A stretch of 42,500 nucleotides of DNA. Origin: Methylobacterium currus. GTDB taxonomy: Bacteria > Pseudomonadota > Alphaproteobacteria > Rhizobiales > Beijerinckiaceae. Below are positions 1-8,008 of this stretch, piece by piece. Made by a program: the position numbers and the translations under genes. Under the pieces are notes generated by a model, which was not told where the DNA came from, did no database searches, and saw nothing but the letters and a program-made list of their open reading frames with translations. The stretch covers positions 3,092,501 to 3,135,000 of the forward strand of contig NZ_CP028843.1 in NCBI RefSeq assembly GCF_003058325.1, in the 5' to 3' direction. The number at the start of each line of letters is the position of its first letter. Within the stretch, counting starts at the first letter, position 1.

Positions 1-799
1 AGGACCGGAATTTTTCCGCGATCCAGGCGGCGAGGCCGGAGGGCGAGTCGGTGAGCGCGAAAGCCAGCGTCTGGGGCTTGGTGCCCTGGATCCACTGGTA
101 GCCCGTCTCTTCCTTGAGCCAGGCGCCGACGCGCGCGTAATGCGCCGCTTCCTCGGGCGTCGCGTCGCGGCCGGAGAGATCGCGGCGCACCGGCAGCATG
201 TTGAGGTGCAAGCCCTCGACCCGCTGCGGGTGGCGCCAGGCGAGCCGCGTGGTGATGAAGGCACCCCAATCGCCGCCTTGGGTCATGAAGCGGTCGTAGC
301 CGAGGCGGGTCATCAGCTCCGCAAAGTGATCGGCGATCTCCTCGACGCCAAGTCGGGGCTGACCGGGACGGAAGGACAGGCCGTAGCCGGGGAGCGACGG
401 CGCCACCACCGTGAAGGCGTCCTCGGGCCTGCCTCCGAACCGGGCCGGATCGATCAGGCGCGGGATCAGGTCGAGGAACTCGAACACCGAGCCGGGCCAG
501 CCGTGGCAGAGGAGGAGCGGACGGGGATTCGGCCCCCGGCCCGGAACGTGCAGATAATGGAGGTCGATCTCTCCCACCCGCAGCTTGGCCTGCGGGAAGG
601 CATTGAGCGCAGCTTCCTGCGCGCGCCAGTCGAAGCTGTCGCGCCAGTAGGCGACGAGGTCAGCGAGGTAGGTGACGTCCGTGCCGTAGGTCCACGGGGC
701 TTCGGGTGCCTGGTCGGGCAGGCGGGTGCGGGCGAGGCGCTCGCGCAGGTCGGCGATCGCGGCATCCGGAACGTGGTAGGTGAACGGCTCTCCCGTCAT
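1..799 (-). CDS. Epoxide hydrolase-like alpha/beta hydrolase (3' end outside window)
   Basis: The first 266 codons are visible; the rest runs off the left edge. Residues 1-105 look like the EHN (epoxide hydrolase N-terminal) domain, with a YWRDSFDWR segment near residue 51. An alpha/beta hydrolase fold follows. HGWPGS at 99-104 fits the oxyanion region, and GGDWG around 175-179 fits the nucleophile elbow with Asp177 as catalytic Asp. The distal His and second acidic residue would lie in the missing part. Family members hydrolyse epoxides to diols, but many EHN proteins have no known substrate. The start at 799 is chosen because AGGAG lies about 6 bases upstream on the minus strand. The gene is divergent from the dehydrogenase at 927. 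Confidence 0.85.
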   Translation of the reverse strand, partial: MTGEPFTYHVPDAAIADLRERLARTRLPDQAPEAPWTYGTDVTYLADLVAYWRDSFDWRAQEAALNAFPQAKLRVGEIDLHYLHVPGRGPNPRPLLLCHGWPGSVFEFLDLIPRLIDPARFGGRPEDAFTVVAPSLPGYGLSFRPGQPRLGVEEIADHFAELMTRLGYDRFMTQGGDWGAFITTRLAWRHPQRVEGLHLNMLPVRRDLSGRDATPEEAAHYARVGAWLKEETGYQWIQGTKPQTLAFALTDSPSGLAAWIAEKFRS

Positions 800-926
800 C
801 GGCGGCTCCTCCTTGCCGTGTATCCCTTGCATGCGTCGGACCGGATGTCGCGGCCCGCGGCGCTATGCTACGCGCCCCCGCAAAGGTTCCGCGCTGCCTG
901 CGGATCTCAAGGGGAGGAGCGGAGAA

Positions 927-2012
927 ATGGCGCAGTATCGCATCGCCACCATCGAGGGCGACGGCATTGGCCCCGAGGTGACGAAGGCGGCGATGGCGGT
1001 GCTGGCGGAGGCCTGCGGCACCGGCACCCTCGCCTTCGCGATGCTGGAGGGCGGCGCCGGGCATTACCAGAAGAGCGGCGAGGTCCTGCCGGACGACACT
1101 TTCGCGGTCTGCCGCGACGCCGACGCGATCCTGCACGGGGCGGCCGGCCTGCCGGGCGTGGTCTATCCGGACGGAACGGAAGTCGGCAACGACCTGCACC
1201 TGCGCCTGCGCTTCCGCCTCGACCTCTACGCCAATGTCCGGCCGATCAAGCTCCTGCCCGGCGTGCTCTCTCCGTTGCGCGCCTTCGAGGGCGGCGGCAT
1301 CGACTACGTCATCGTGCGCGAGAACACCGAGGGGCTCTATGCCAGCCGCGGCGCCGGGGTGGTGTTGCGCGACGAGGTCGCGACGGACAGCCTGGTCGTG
1401 ACCCGCAAGGGCACCGAGCGGGTGGCGCGCTTCGCCTTCGACCTCGCAGGCAAGCGCAGCGGCGCGAAGCGGGACGGGCAGCGCCGGGTCACGGTCTGCG
1501 ACAAGGCCAACATCCTGCGGGCTTACGCCTTCTTCCGCCGGATCTGCGACGAGGTGCACGGTGACTATCCGGGCATCGCCATCGACTACGCCTATGCCGA
1601 CGCGATCACCGTGCACATGCTCAAGCGGCCCGACTTCTACGACGTGATCGTCGCCGAGAACATGTTCGGCGACATCATCTCGGATCTCGGCGCCGCCACC
1701 GTCGGCGGCATGGGCATCTCGCCCTCGGGCGAGATCGGCGACAGCCACGCCCTGTTCCAGGGCGCCCACGGCTCGGCGCCGGACATCGCCGGGCAGAACG
1801 TCGCGAGCCCGGTCGCCACCATCCTGTCAGGGGTGATGATGCTGCGCTGGCTCGCCGACCGGAAAGCCGACGCGGGCCTCACAGAGGCTGCGGACCGGAT
1901 CGAGGCGGCTCTCGGCACGGTGCTCGCCGAGGGGCGGGCGGTGCCGCGCGATCTCGGCGGCAGCGCGACCTGCACCGAGGTCGCCGACGCGGTGCGCCGG
2001 GCCCTCGCGTGA
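927..2012 (+). CDS. Isocitrate/isopropylmalate dehydrogenase family oxidoreductase
   Basis: This 361-residue protein belongs to the NAD(P)-dependent decarboxylating beta-hydroxyacid dehydrogenases (isopropylmalate, isocitrate, homoisocitrate, tartrate/malate). Visible signatures are GDGIGPEV at 11-18, the substrate-binding arginines in HLRLRFRLDLYANVRP (91-106), RENTEG at 131-136, Lys193 in CDKANIL, the Mg-binding aspartates in FGDIISD (Asp249, Asp253) and HGSAPDIAG at 281-289. Start 927 follows GGGGAGGAG and fits the family length; an upstream in-frame start lacks such a site. The isopropylmalate dehydrogenase name is doubtful because no leu gene is nearby. The neighbours (hydroxyacid dehydrogenase, GST) suggest a catabolic hydroxyacid, for example a tartrate or malate relative. 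The exact substrate cannot be read. Confidence 0.9.
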   Translation: MAQYRIATIEGDGIGPEVTKAAMAVLAEACGTGTLAFAMLEGGAGHYQKSGEVLPDDTFAVCRDADAILHGAAGLPGVVYPDGTEVGNDLHLRLRFRLDLYANVRPIKLLPGVLSPLRAFEGGGIDYVIVRENTEGLYASRGAGVVLRDEVATDSLVVTRKGTERVARFAFDLAGKRSGAKRDGQRRVTVCDKANILRAYAFFRRICDEVHGDYPGIAIDYAYADAITVHMLKRPDFYDVIVAENMFGDIISDLGAATVGGMGISPSGEIGDSHALFQGAHGSAPDIAGQNVASPVATILSGVMMLRWLADRKADAGLTEAADRIEAALGTVLAEGRAVPRDLGGSATCTEVADAVRRALA

Positions 2013-2041
2013 TTCATTCATCGTTGGGAGACATGAGCATC

Positions 2042-2926
2042 ATGAGCAAGCAGAGCGTGGGTCTCGTCGGCGTCGGGCTGATGGGGCACGGGATCGCCCT
2101 CAACCTCGCGCGCAAGGGCTGGCCTCTCGGCTATCTCGACCATCCGGGCAACCAGCCGACGGACGACCTCGACGCCTTGGGCGCGACGCGCCATGCCGAC
2201 CGGACCTCGCTCGCGCGGGCGAGTGAGGTGATCATCCTGTGCGTCACCGGCACGCCGCAGGTCGAGGACGTGCTGCTCGGGGAGGGCGGGCTCCTCGCCA
2301 CCTTACGCAAGGGCACCGTGGTGGTCGATTGCTCGACCGCCATCCCGGCCTCGACGAAGCGGGTCGCGGCGGCGGTGGGCGAAGCAGGCGGGCGCTTCAT
2401 CGATGCGCCGATGACCCGTACGCCGAAGGAGGCGGCGGAAGGGCGGCTCAACCTCCTGGTCGGGGCCGAGCCCGAGCTGTTCGCGGCGATGCGGCCGCTG
2501 CTCTCGGCCTTCGCCGAAAATATCTTCCATGCCGGCCCCGAGGCCGGGGCGGGCCACACCCTGAAGCTCCTGCACAATTACGTGTCGCTCGGCACGGTCA
2601 CGCTGATCGCCGAGGCCGCTTCCTGCGCCGGGAAGGCCGGGATCGCACCCGACGTGCTGGTCGAGGTGCTGCGCAAGGGCGGCGGCTACGGCGCGGCCCT
2701 CGACCGGCTGTCGCCCTTCCTCCTCGCCGGCGATTCCTCACCGATGCGGTTCTCGATCGCCAATGCCCATAAGGACCTGGGCTACTACGTGGCGATGGCC
2801 GAGACGCTGGGGGCCGAGCGCGCCGTCGCCGACGGGGTGCTGGCCGATCTCGATGCTCTCGTCGAGGCCGGGCACGGGGCCGACCACCTGCCGCTGCTCG
2901 CCAGGCACTTCGCGGCGAGGACCTGA
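2042..2926 (+). CDS. 3-hydroxyisobutyrate dehydrogenase family oxidoreductase (first copy)
   Basis: This 294-residue beta-hydroxyacid dehydrogenase has an N-terminal Rossmann motif GVGLMG (10-15) and the catalytic Lys in GHTLKLLHNY near residue 170. Such enzymes oxidise or reduce 3-hydroxyacids (3-hydroxyisobutyrate, tartronate semialdehyde, related) with NAD(P). The substrate loop, usually DAPVSGG, reads DAPMTRTPKEA here, a clear departure that suggests a different substrate from the second copy at 34446. The gene follows the dehydrogenase at 927 by 29 bases and is probably co-transcribed with it. GGGAG at 2026-2030 gives 11-base spacing to ATG 2042 and only 2 bases to an alternative in-frame ATG at 2033, so 2042 is preferred. 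Confidence 0.88.
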   Translation: MSKQSVGLVGVGLMGHGIALNLARKGWPLGYLDHPGNQPTDDLDALGATRHADRTSLARASEVIILCVTGTPQVEDVLLGEGGLLATLRKGTVVVDCSTAIPASTKRVAAAVGEAGGRFIDAPMTRTPKEAAEGRLNLLVGAEPELFAAMRPLLSAFAENIFHAGPEAGAGHTLKLLHNYVSLGTVTLIAEAASCAGKAGIAPDVLVEVLRKGGGYGAALDRLSPFLLAGDSSPMRFSIANAHKDLGYYVAMAETLGAERAVADGVLADLDALVEAGHGADHLPLLARHFAART

Positions 2927-2993
2927 CGGCCGGCCTTGTCCGGCGGGAGAGGGCGGGTATCGTCGCGGCCCCCGCACGAGGGAGCCTGTTGCG

Positions 2994-3698
2994 ATGCCCG
3001 ACCTCTCCGCCTTCCCGATCACCGCGCGCTGGCCGGCCCGGCACCCGGACCGGATCCAGCTCTATTCCTGGCCGACGCCGAACGGCGTGAAGGTGTCGAT
3101 CGCGCTCGAGGAGCTGGGGCTTCCTTACGAGCCGCACGCCGTCAATATCGGCAAGAACGAGACCTGGAACCCGGAATTCCTGTCGCTCAACCCGAACGGC
3201 AAGATCCCGGCGATCCTCGATCCGGCTGGGCCGGGGGGCAAGCCGTTCGCCCTGTTCGAGTCCGGGGCGATCCTGATGTACCTCGCCGAGAAGACCGGAC
3301 GGCTGATCCCCGCCGATCCGGCCGGGCGCTACGAGACCGCGCAGTGGCTGTTCTTCCAGATGGCGGCGCTCGGGCCGATGTTCGGCCAGCTCGGCTACTT
3401 CCACAAGTTCGCCGGGCGCGAGATCGAGGACAAGCGGCCGCTGAACCGCTACCGCGACGAGTCGAAGCGGCTGCTCGGGGTGCTGGAGACGCGGCTGACG
3501 GGCCGCGACTGGATCATGGGCGCGGATTACACCATCGCCGACATCGCGATGCTCGGCTGGGTGCGCAACCTGATCGGCTTCTACGAGGCGCGGGAGCTGG
3601 TGGAATACGACGCGCTCACGCACGTCCCGGCCTGGCTGGAGCGGGGCCTCTCCCGGCCCGCGGTGCAACGGGGGCTGGAGATCCCGGCGCGGGAGTAG
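2994..3698 (+). CDS. Glutathione S-transferase, Nu-class (YghU/YfcG) type
   Basis: The protein has 234 residues with an N-terminal thioredoxin-like domain (TPNGVKVSIALEE near 24-36, NPNGKIPAI and FESGAI giving the glutathione site) and a C-terminal helical domain. The TPNG start of the first helix, rather than a Tyr or Ser active-site motif, is typical of bacterial Nu-class enzymes, which act as disulfide-bond oxidoreductases or peroxidases with glutathione. It is probably cytosolic. GGGAG at 2979-2983 precedes the ATG by about 10 bases. It follows the hydroxyacid dehydrogenase by 67 bases on the same strand and ends just before a clean stem-loop, so it is probably the last gene of that group. 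Confidence 0.9.
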   Translation: MPDLSAFPITARWPARHPDRIQLYSWPTPNGVKVSIALEELGLPYEPHAVNIGKNETWNPEFLSLNPNGKIPAILDPAGPGGKPFALFESGAILMYLAEKTGRLIPADPAGRYETAQWLFFQMAALGPMFGQLGYFHKFAGREIEDKRPLNRYRDESKRLLGVLETRLTGRDWIMGADYTIADIAMLGWVRNLIGFYEARELVEYDALTHVPAWLERGLSRPAVQRGLEIPARE

Positions 3699-3708
3699 TC
3701 TCAAGGCC

Positions 3709-3744
3709 GCCGGAGGGCGTTCGAGCCCTCCGGCGAGCGGGTTT
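3709..3744 (+). terminator. Rho-independent terminator after the GST gene
   Basis: A perfect 10-bp stem (GCCGGAGGGC at 3709-3718 with GCCCTCCGGC at 3725-3734) encloses a 6-base loop and is followed by GAGCGGGTTTT. The T-run is short. It lies in the 46-base gap between the convergent GST and argC genes. A T-run on the other strand is absent, so it would mainly stop rightward transcription. Confidence 0.7.
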
Positions 3745-4686
3745 TCAGTCGAGGTCGAGCATCAGGCGCAGGTTCTGCACCGCGGCGCCGGAGGCGCCCT
3801 TGCCGAGATTGTCGAGGCGCGCGACCAGTACCGCGTGGCGATGGCTGTCGGAGCCGAACACCCGGAGCTCGAGCCGGTCGGTGCCGTTCAGCGCCTCGGG
3901 CTCGATGCGCTCGCGATGCGCGCCTTCCTCGGCGCCGGTCACGACCTTGACGAGCGTCGCGCCAGCGTAGCGGGCGACGAGGGCGGCTTCGAGGTCGCCA
4001 GGGGTCGGCTTGCCGGGCAGGAGGTCGAGATGCAGCGGGATCGACACCAGCATCCCCTGCCGGAAGTTGCCCACCGACGGTACGAAGATCGGGCGGCGGG
4101 TCAGGCCGCTGTACTTCTGGGTCTCGGGCAGGTGCTTGTGGCCGAAGCCGAGGCCGTAGAGCTGGAAGGCCGGGGCCTCGCCGGCCTCGTAAGATTCGAT
4201 CATCTTGCGGCCGCCGCCGCTATACCCTGAGACTGCGTTGATGCTGATGGGGAAATCGGTCGGGATCAGCCCGGCATCGATCAGCGGCCGCAGGAGCGCG
4301 ATGCCGCCGGTCGGATAGCAGCCCGGATTGGAGACGCGGCGCGAGGCCCGGATGGCGCCTTCCTGCTCCGGCGCCAGCTCGGCGAAGCCGTAGGTCCAGG
4401 CCGGGTCGACCCGGTAGGCGGTGCTGGCATCGAGCAGCCGCGGGCCGCCGCCGGGCAGCGAATCGGCGAGCGCCGCCGTCTCGCGCGAGGCGTCGTCGGG
4501 CAGGCAGAGAATGACGAGGTCGACCTCGGACAGGAGGGTGCGCTTCGCCTCCGGGTCCTTGCGGCTCTCGTGCGGGATCGACCGGACGGTGATGTCGGTG
4601 AAGGCGTCCAGGCGCTCGCGGATGCCGAGACCGGTCGTGCCGGCCTCGCCGTCGATGAAGACGCTCGGGCTGTGCTTGCGGGTCAT
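3745..4686 (-). CDS. argC: N-acetyl-gamma-glutamyl-phosphate reductase, type 2
   Basis: ArgC reduces N-acetylglutamyl-5-phosphate to the semialdehyde with NADPH, the third step of arginine synthesis. The 313-residue length and the N-terminal [17 protein letters not shown] mark the short type 2 form common in alphaproteobacteria. The catalytic Cys is Cys123 in [10 protein letters not shown] (119-128). The start at 4686 has GGAG a few bases upstream. In several alphaproteobacterial relatives argC follows rplM-rpsI directly; here the DUF5872 gene lies between them in the opposite orientation, so argC must use its own promoter in the 236-base divergent gap at 4687-4922. Confidence 0.96.
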   Translation of the reverse strand: MTRKHSPSVFIDGEAGTTGLGIRERLDAFTDITVRSIPHESRKDPEAKRTLLSEVDLVILCLPDDASRETAALADSLPGGGPRLLDASTAYRVDPAWTYGFAELAPEQEGAIRASRRVSNPGCYPTGGIALLRPLIDAGLIPTDFPISINAVSGYSGGGRKMIESYEAGEAPAFQLYGLGFGHKHLPETQKYSGLTRRPIFVPSVGNFRQGMLVSIPLHLDLLPGKPTPGDLEAALVARYAGATLVKVVTGAEEGAHRERIEPEALNGTDRLELRVFGSDSHRHAVLVARLDNLGKGASGAAVQNLRLMLDLD

Positions 4687-4922
4687 GGGCGGAAGCTCCG
4701 TGGCGCGGATCGGCCGATGCCGGGCGACGCGCGCGTTGATTGGGGTCGGGGGGCCATCAAGTCAATCGGCAATGACGGTCCGCGGGGTGGTGAACGTGCC
4801 ACGGCTGTTGCGACGGTCTCGTGTCGCCCGGCCATCCACAGGGGGACCGAGCCCCAGAGGAACCCTGCCCGCGCGCTCCGGTTGTGCTGCCAGATCGAAG
4901 CAGACGACGTGAGGATCCCGTC

Positions 4923-5447
4923 ATGGCCGGCACCGCCAAGAAGACCGACCCGAAGCTCTGGGAGAAGATCAAGAAGGACGTCACCCGCTCCTCGAAGGGC
5001 GGCAAGCCCGGCCAGTGGTCGGCCCGCAAGGCCCAGATGGCCGTCCAGGAATACAAGGAGGAGGGCGGCGGCTACGAGGGCAAGAAATCGTCCGACAACC
5101 ACCTCAAGCAATGGACCGACGAGGAGTGGGGCACCAAGTCGGGCCAGAAGAGCGGCGAGACCGGCGAGCGCTACCTGCCGAAGAAGGCGCGCGAGCAGCT
5201 CTCCGACGACGAGTACAAGCGCTCCACGGCCAAGAAGCGCGCCGACAGCGCCAAGGGCAAGCAGCACTCGAAGCAGCCGAAGGACGTGGCGAAGAAGGCG
5301 GCCGCTTCGCGCAAGGCCTCGCACAGGACCGGAGGCCGGGATGGCGGGCCGACCAAGGCCGAGCTGATGCGGAAGGCGCGGGCGAAGAACATCCCGGGCC
5401 GCTCCACCATGTCGAAGGGCGAGCTGGAGCGGGCGCTGAACGCCTGA
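4923..5447 (+). CDS. DUF5872 protein with SAP/Rho-N-like C-terminus
   Basis: A 174-residue, very Lys/Arg-rich protein. Residues 8-115 match my memory of DUF5872: KLWEKIKKDVT, GGKPGQWSARKAQ, GGGYEGKK, LKQWTDEEWGTKSG, ERYLPKKARE and DEYKRSTAKKRADS. I recall this family from scattered bacteria and from large DNA viruses of algae and protists. The last 35 residues (TKAELMRKARAKNIPGRSTMSKGELERAL) resemble a SAP or Rho-N helix-extended-loop-helix, a nucleic-acid-binding fold. The charge and this tail suggest DNA or RNA binding, but no function is established. GAGGA lies 7 bases before the ATG. The gene has its own terminator and sits between rpsI and argC in the opposite orientation, as an insertion would. 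Confidence 0.88.
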   Translation: MAGTAKKTDPKLWEKIKKDVTRSSKGGKPGQWSARKAQMAVQEYKEEGGGYEGKKSSDNHLKQWTDEEWGTKSGQKSGETGERYLPKKAREQLSDDEYKRSTAKKRADSAKGKQHSKQPKDVAKKAAASRKASHRTGGRDGGPTKAELMRKARAKNIPGRSTMSKGELERALNA

Positions 5448-5468
5448 GCGCGGCCGAGCGCAACGAAG

Positions 5469-5498
5469 AAAGGGCGGGCCCTCGCGGGCCCGCCCTTT
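5469..5498. terminator. Bidirectional terminator between DUF5872 gene and rpsI
   Basis: A perfect 13-bp stem (AAAGGGCGGGCCC at 5469-5481 with GGGCCCGCCCTTT at 5486-5498) has a TCGC loop. It has A/T-rich stem ends on both sides and lies between two convergent genes, which fits termination in both directions. Confidence 0.85.
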
Positions 5499-5525
5499 GC
5501 ATCGTGTCGTGACCGAAAGGGTCGC

Positions 5526-6017
5526 TCAGCGCTTCGAGAACTGGAAGCTGCGGCGAGCCTTCTTGCGGCCGTACTTCTTGCGCTCGACCACGCGCGGGTC
5601 GCGGGTCAGGAAGCCTTCGCGCTTCAGCGGGCTGCGCAGCTCAGGCTCGTAATAGGTCAGGGCCTTGGACAGGCCGTGGCGCACCGCGCCGGCCTGGCCG
5701 GAGAGGCCGCCGCCGGCCACCGTCACGACGATGTCGTACTGGTCGACGCGGTCCACGACCTGGAGCGGCTGCTGCAGGATCATGCGCAGCACCGGACGGG
5801 CGAAGTAGGTGTCGACCGGACGGTCGTTCACCGTGATCTTGCCGGCGCCGGGCTTGATCCAGACGCGAGCGATCGCGTCCTTGCGCTTGCCGGTGGCGTA
5901 GGCGCGGCCGAGGGAGTCCAGCTTCTGGACGTGGACCGGGGCCTCGTTCTCGCCCTGCGAGAGATTCTGGGCCTTGCTGGCCTGGCCGAGGTCGGCGAGA
6001 GACTGAAGGGTCGCCAT
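5526..6017 (-). CDS. rpsI: 30S ribosomal protein S9
   Basis: The protein has 163 residues. The core starts near [17 protein letters not shown] and ends with the conserved [16 protein letters not shown] tail, whose last Lys-Arg reaches the P-site tRNA in the ribosome. About 30 extra N-terminal residues compared with the Escherichia coli protein are normal in alphaproteobacteria. The rplM stop codon (6019-6021) is one base before this start, so the two genes form one translationally linked operon. The bidirectional stem-loop at 5469-5498 ends it. Confidence 0.98.
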   Translation of the reverse strand: MATLQSLADLGQASKAQNLSQGENEAPVHVQKLDSLGRAYATGKRKDAIARVWIKPGAGKITVNDRPVDTYFARPVLRMILQQPLQVVDRVDQYDIVVTVAGGGLSGQAGAVRHGLSKALTYYEPELRSPLKREGFLTRDPRVVERKKYGRKKARRSFQFSKR

Positions 6018-6018
6018 C

Positions 6019-6480
6019 TTACGCGCTCACGTTCTTGCGGTTGAGAGCGGCGACGTCGAGCGTCTCCGGCTGCTGGGCGGTGTGGGGGTGCTCGTTGCCC
6101 TTGTAGACCCGGAGGTTGCCCAGGATCTGCCGGAACAGCGGGCCGCGCGGCAGCATGCGCTCCACGGCCTTCTCGACGACCCGCTCGGGGAAGCGGCCTT
6201 CGAGGATGAACTTGGCCGAGCGCTCCTTGATGCCACCCGGGTAACCAGTGTGGTGGTAGTACACCTTCTGGTTATACTTGCGGCCGGTGAACTTCACCTT
6301 CTCCGCATTGATGACGATGACGTTATCGCCGCAATCGACGTGGGGCGTGTACTGGGGCTTGTGCTTGCCCCGCAGACGCATCGCGATGATCGACGCCAGG
6401 CGGCCGACCACGAGGCCCTCCGCGTCGATGATCACCCACTTCTTGTCGACGTCGGCGGGCTTCAGCGAAAAGGTCTTCAT
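6019..6480 (-). CDS. rplM: 50S ribosomal protein L13
   Basis: The protein has 153 residues, starting [16 protein letters not shown], with [22 protein letters not shown] and [12 protein letters not shown], standard L13 motifs. Start 6480 is chosen because the family begins exactly at MKTF; a longer in-frame extension to 6645 is not conserved-looking and contains the leader hairpin. L13 binds 23S rRNA early in large-subunit assembly. It is first in the rplM-rpsI operon. The 5' leader (6481-6560) holds a terminator-like hairpin, so attenuation or autoregulation is possible. Confidence 0.97.
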   Translation of the reverse strand: MKTFSLKPADVDKKWVIIDAEGLVVGRLASIIAMRLRGKHKPQYTPHVDCGDNVIVINAEKVKFTGRKYNQKVYYHHTGYPGGIKERSAKFILEGRFPERVVEKAVERMLPRGPLFRQILGNLRVYKGNEHPHTAQQPETLDVAALNRKNVSA

Positions 6481-6507
6481 CGCGGATAAGTCCCGGAAGT
6501 CTTGACG

Positions 6508-6553
6508 AAAAAAACAGGACGCCGCCGCGGTCAGGACTGAGCGCGCGGCGGCG
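6508..6553 (-). promoter_or_regulatory. Terminator-like hairpin in the rplM leader
   Basis: On the minus strand a perfect 10-bp stem (arms at 6553-6544 and 6529-6520, CGCCGCCGCG/CGCGGCGGCG) is followed after TCCTG by seven T residues (6514-6508), 28 bases before the rplM start. It could end transcription from the thioesterase gene upstream, or be an attenuator if transcription begins at the promoter-like site at 6563-6591. The 5-base gap between stem and T-run is less than ideal for a terminator. Confidence 0.55.
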
Positions 6554-6562
6554 ATGGCCGGT

Positions 6563-6591
6563 TCAGTAATCGAGGACCGCGCCGCCGTCAA
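6563..6591 (-). promoter_or_regulatory. Candidate sigma-70-type promoter for rplM-rpsI
   Basis: On the minus strand TTGACG (6591-6586) is followed by a 17-base spacer and TACTGA (6568-6563). The -35 is good, the -10 is poor, as is common in alphaproteobacteria. A start near 6556 would place the leader hairpin at the very 5' end of the transcript. Confidence 0.4.
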
Positions 6592-6648
6592 GCGACGCGG
6601 ATCTCTCGCCGAGCCAAAAAAGCGAGTTTTTCGAGCAGCTTCCATGAT

Positions 6649-6666
6649 GCGGTATCATGATACCGC
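6649..6666. repeat. Perfect 18-bp palindrome upstream of rplM
   Basis: GCGGTATCATGATACCGC at 6649-6666 is its own reverse complement. It lies 16 bases beyond the thioesterase stop codon and about 58 bases upstream of the candidate rplM -35. With no loop and no T-run it looks more like a protein-binding site than a terminator. What would bind is unknown. Confidence 0.6.
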
Positions 6667-6682
6667 TAAATCGTGGTGCGGC

Positions 6683-7129
6683 TCAGCGCGGCGGCAGCGC
6701 GTAGGTGCCGGTGGCGTGGCAGACGAGATCGTCGCGCCCCTGGCTGCGAACCAGCACCTCGCCGACGGCCAGCGAGCGCCCGAGCTTGAGCAGGCGCGCC
6801 TCCGCCAGGAGGTCGGCTTGCGCCGGCTTGCGCATGAAGTTGAACGACAGGTTGGTGGTGACGGCGAGCGCCACCGGACCGATCTGGGCCAGGATCGCGA
6901 CGTAGAGCGCCACGTCGGCGAGCCCCATCATGGCGGGCCCGGACATCGTGCCGCCCGGCCGCAAATGACGGTCATGGTAGGGCAGGCGCATCGTTGCGGT
7001 CATGGGGCCGACGCTCTCGATCACCGGGCCCGGGCCGCCGTGATGGATCTGCGGGAAGACCTCGTCGAGGAAGGCCGAGACCGCGTCGCGGTCCATCTTC
7101 AGCGCGAAGGGCACAGGAACATCAGGCAT
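6683..7129 (-). CDS. PaaI-type hotdog-fold thioesterase
   Basis: The protein has 148 residues of a single hotdog domain. The segment HLRPGGTMSGPAMMGLADVALY (residues 55-76) is the signature of the PaaI/DUF4442 group, whose members hydrolyse acyl-CoA or aryl-CoA thioesters in the cytosol as tetramers. The acyl preference cannot be read. No strong ribosome site is seen before ATG 7129; an alternative ATG at 7096 would shorten the protein by 11 residues. The gene is divergent from the ECHDC3-like gene at 7226, with a 96-base gap, and both act on CoA esters. Confidence 0.85.
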   Translation of the reverse strand: MPDVPVPFALKMDRDAVSAFLDEVFPQIHHGGPGPVIESVGPMTATMRLPYHDRHLRPGGTMSGPAMMGLADVALYVAILAQIGPVALAVTTNLSFNFMRKPAQADLLAEARLLKLGRSLAVGEVLVRSQGRDDLVCHATGTYALPPR

Positions 7130-7225
7130 GCGTGGGGCGGGTCCGGTTGTCGGTCTGCACGATCTTGCAGCACGGCGCCCGGCACCGGACAATAGGCCAT
7201 CCGTTCCGCCCGCAACCGAGACCGC

Positions 7226-8008
7226 ATGTCCGAGACCCTGCTCCTCCGCGACGACCGCGACGGCGTCGCGACCCTGATCCTCAACCGGCCGCGGGCCCGC
7301 AATGCCCTGTCGCACGCGATGCTGACGGCGCTGTCGCAAGAATTCGCGCGGCTCTCCGCGGATGAGAGCGTGCGCGCCGTGGTGCTGGCCGCGGAGGGGC
7401 CGGCCTTCTGCGCCGGTCACGACCTGAAGGAGATGACCGCCTACCGGGCGGAAGGCGACCGCGGCGCGGCCCGGTTCAAGGAGCTGTTCGATCTCTGCTC
7501 GTCGGTGATGATGGCGATTCCCGCCCTGCCGCAGCCGGTGGTCGCCGCCGTCGAGGGGATCGCGACCGCGGCCGGCTGCCAGCTCGTCGCCTCCTGCGAC
7601 CTCGCGGTGGCCGGCGAGGAGGCCCGCTTCGCCACCCCGGGCGTGCAGATCGGCCTGTTCTGCTCGACCCCGATGGTGGCGCTCTCGCGCAACCTGTCGC
7701 GCAAGGCCGCGATGGCGATGCTGCTCACCGCCGAGATGGCGGAGGCCCGGGAGGCCAAGGACCTCGGCCTCGTCAACCGGGTGGTGCCGGCCGGCATGGC
7801 GCTCGCCGCCGCGCAGGATCTCGCCGCCGGCATCGCGGCCCGCAGTGCCTACACGGTGCGGGTCGGCAAGCGCGCCTTCTACGAGCAGCTGGAGATGCCG
7901 CTCTCGGAGGCCTACGCCCATGCCGGCCGGGTGATGACCGAGAACATGCTGGCCCGCGCGGCGGAAGACGGCATCGCGGCCTTCCTCGACCGGAAGGCGG
8001 CCCGATGA
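7226..8008 (+). CDS. Enoyl-CoA hydratase/isomerase family protein, ECHDC3-like
   Basis: A 260-residue crotonase-fold protein with FCAGHDLKEM (61-70) and an oxyanion segment GIATAAGCQLVASCDLAV (111-128), then ATPGVQIGLFCSTP. This pattern closely matches animal ECHDC3 as I remember it rather than classic hydratases. The two catalytic glutamates of hydratase are not where expected: Gln119 sits in the first position and the PGVQIG segment has no Glu in the second. So ordinary water addition to enoyl-CoA is unlikely and the reaction is open. It overlaps the next gene by 4 bases (ATGA), indicating translational coupling with a CoA-binding protein. Confidence 0.88.
   Translation: MSETLLLRDDRDGVATLILNRPRARNALSHAMLTALSQEFARLSADESVRAVVLAAEGPAFCAGHDLKEMTAYRAEGDRGAARFKELFDLCSSVMMAIPALPQPVVAAVEGIATAAGCQLVASCDLAVAGEEARFATPGVQIGLFCSTPMVALSRNLSRKAAMAMLLTAEMAEAREAKDLGLVNRVVPAGMALAAAQDLAAGIAARSAYTVRVGKRAFYEQLEMPLSEAYAHAGRVMTENMLARAAEDGIAAFLDRKAAR

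Noticed and set aside
140..1564. Rightward open frame across the epoxide hydrolase gene
   Set aside because: It overlaps two real genes in other frames and shows no domain.
7226..8008. Annotation as a standard enoyl-CoA hydratase
   Set aside because: Both catalytic glutamates appear to be missing and the sequence pattern fits ECHDC3-like proteins better.
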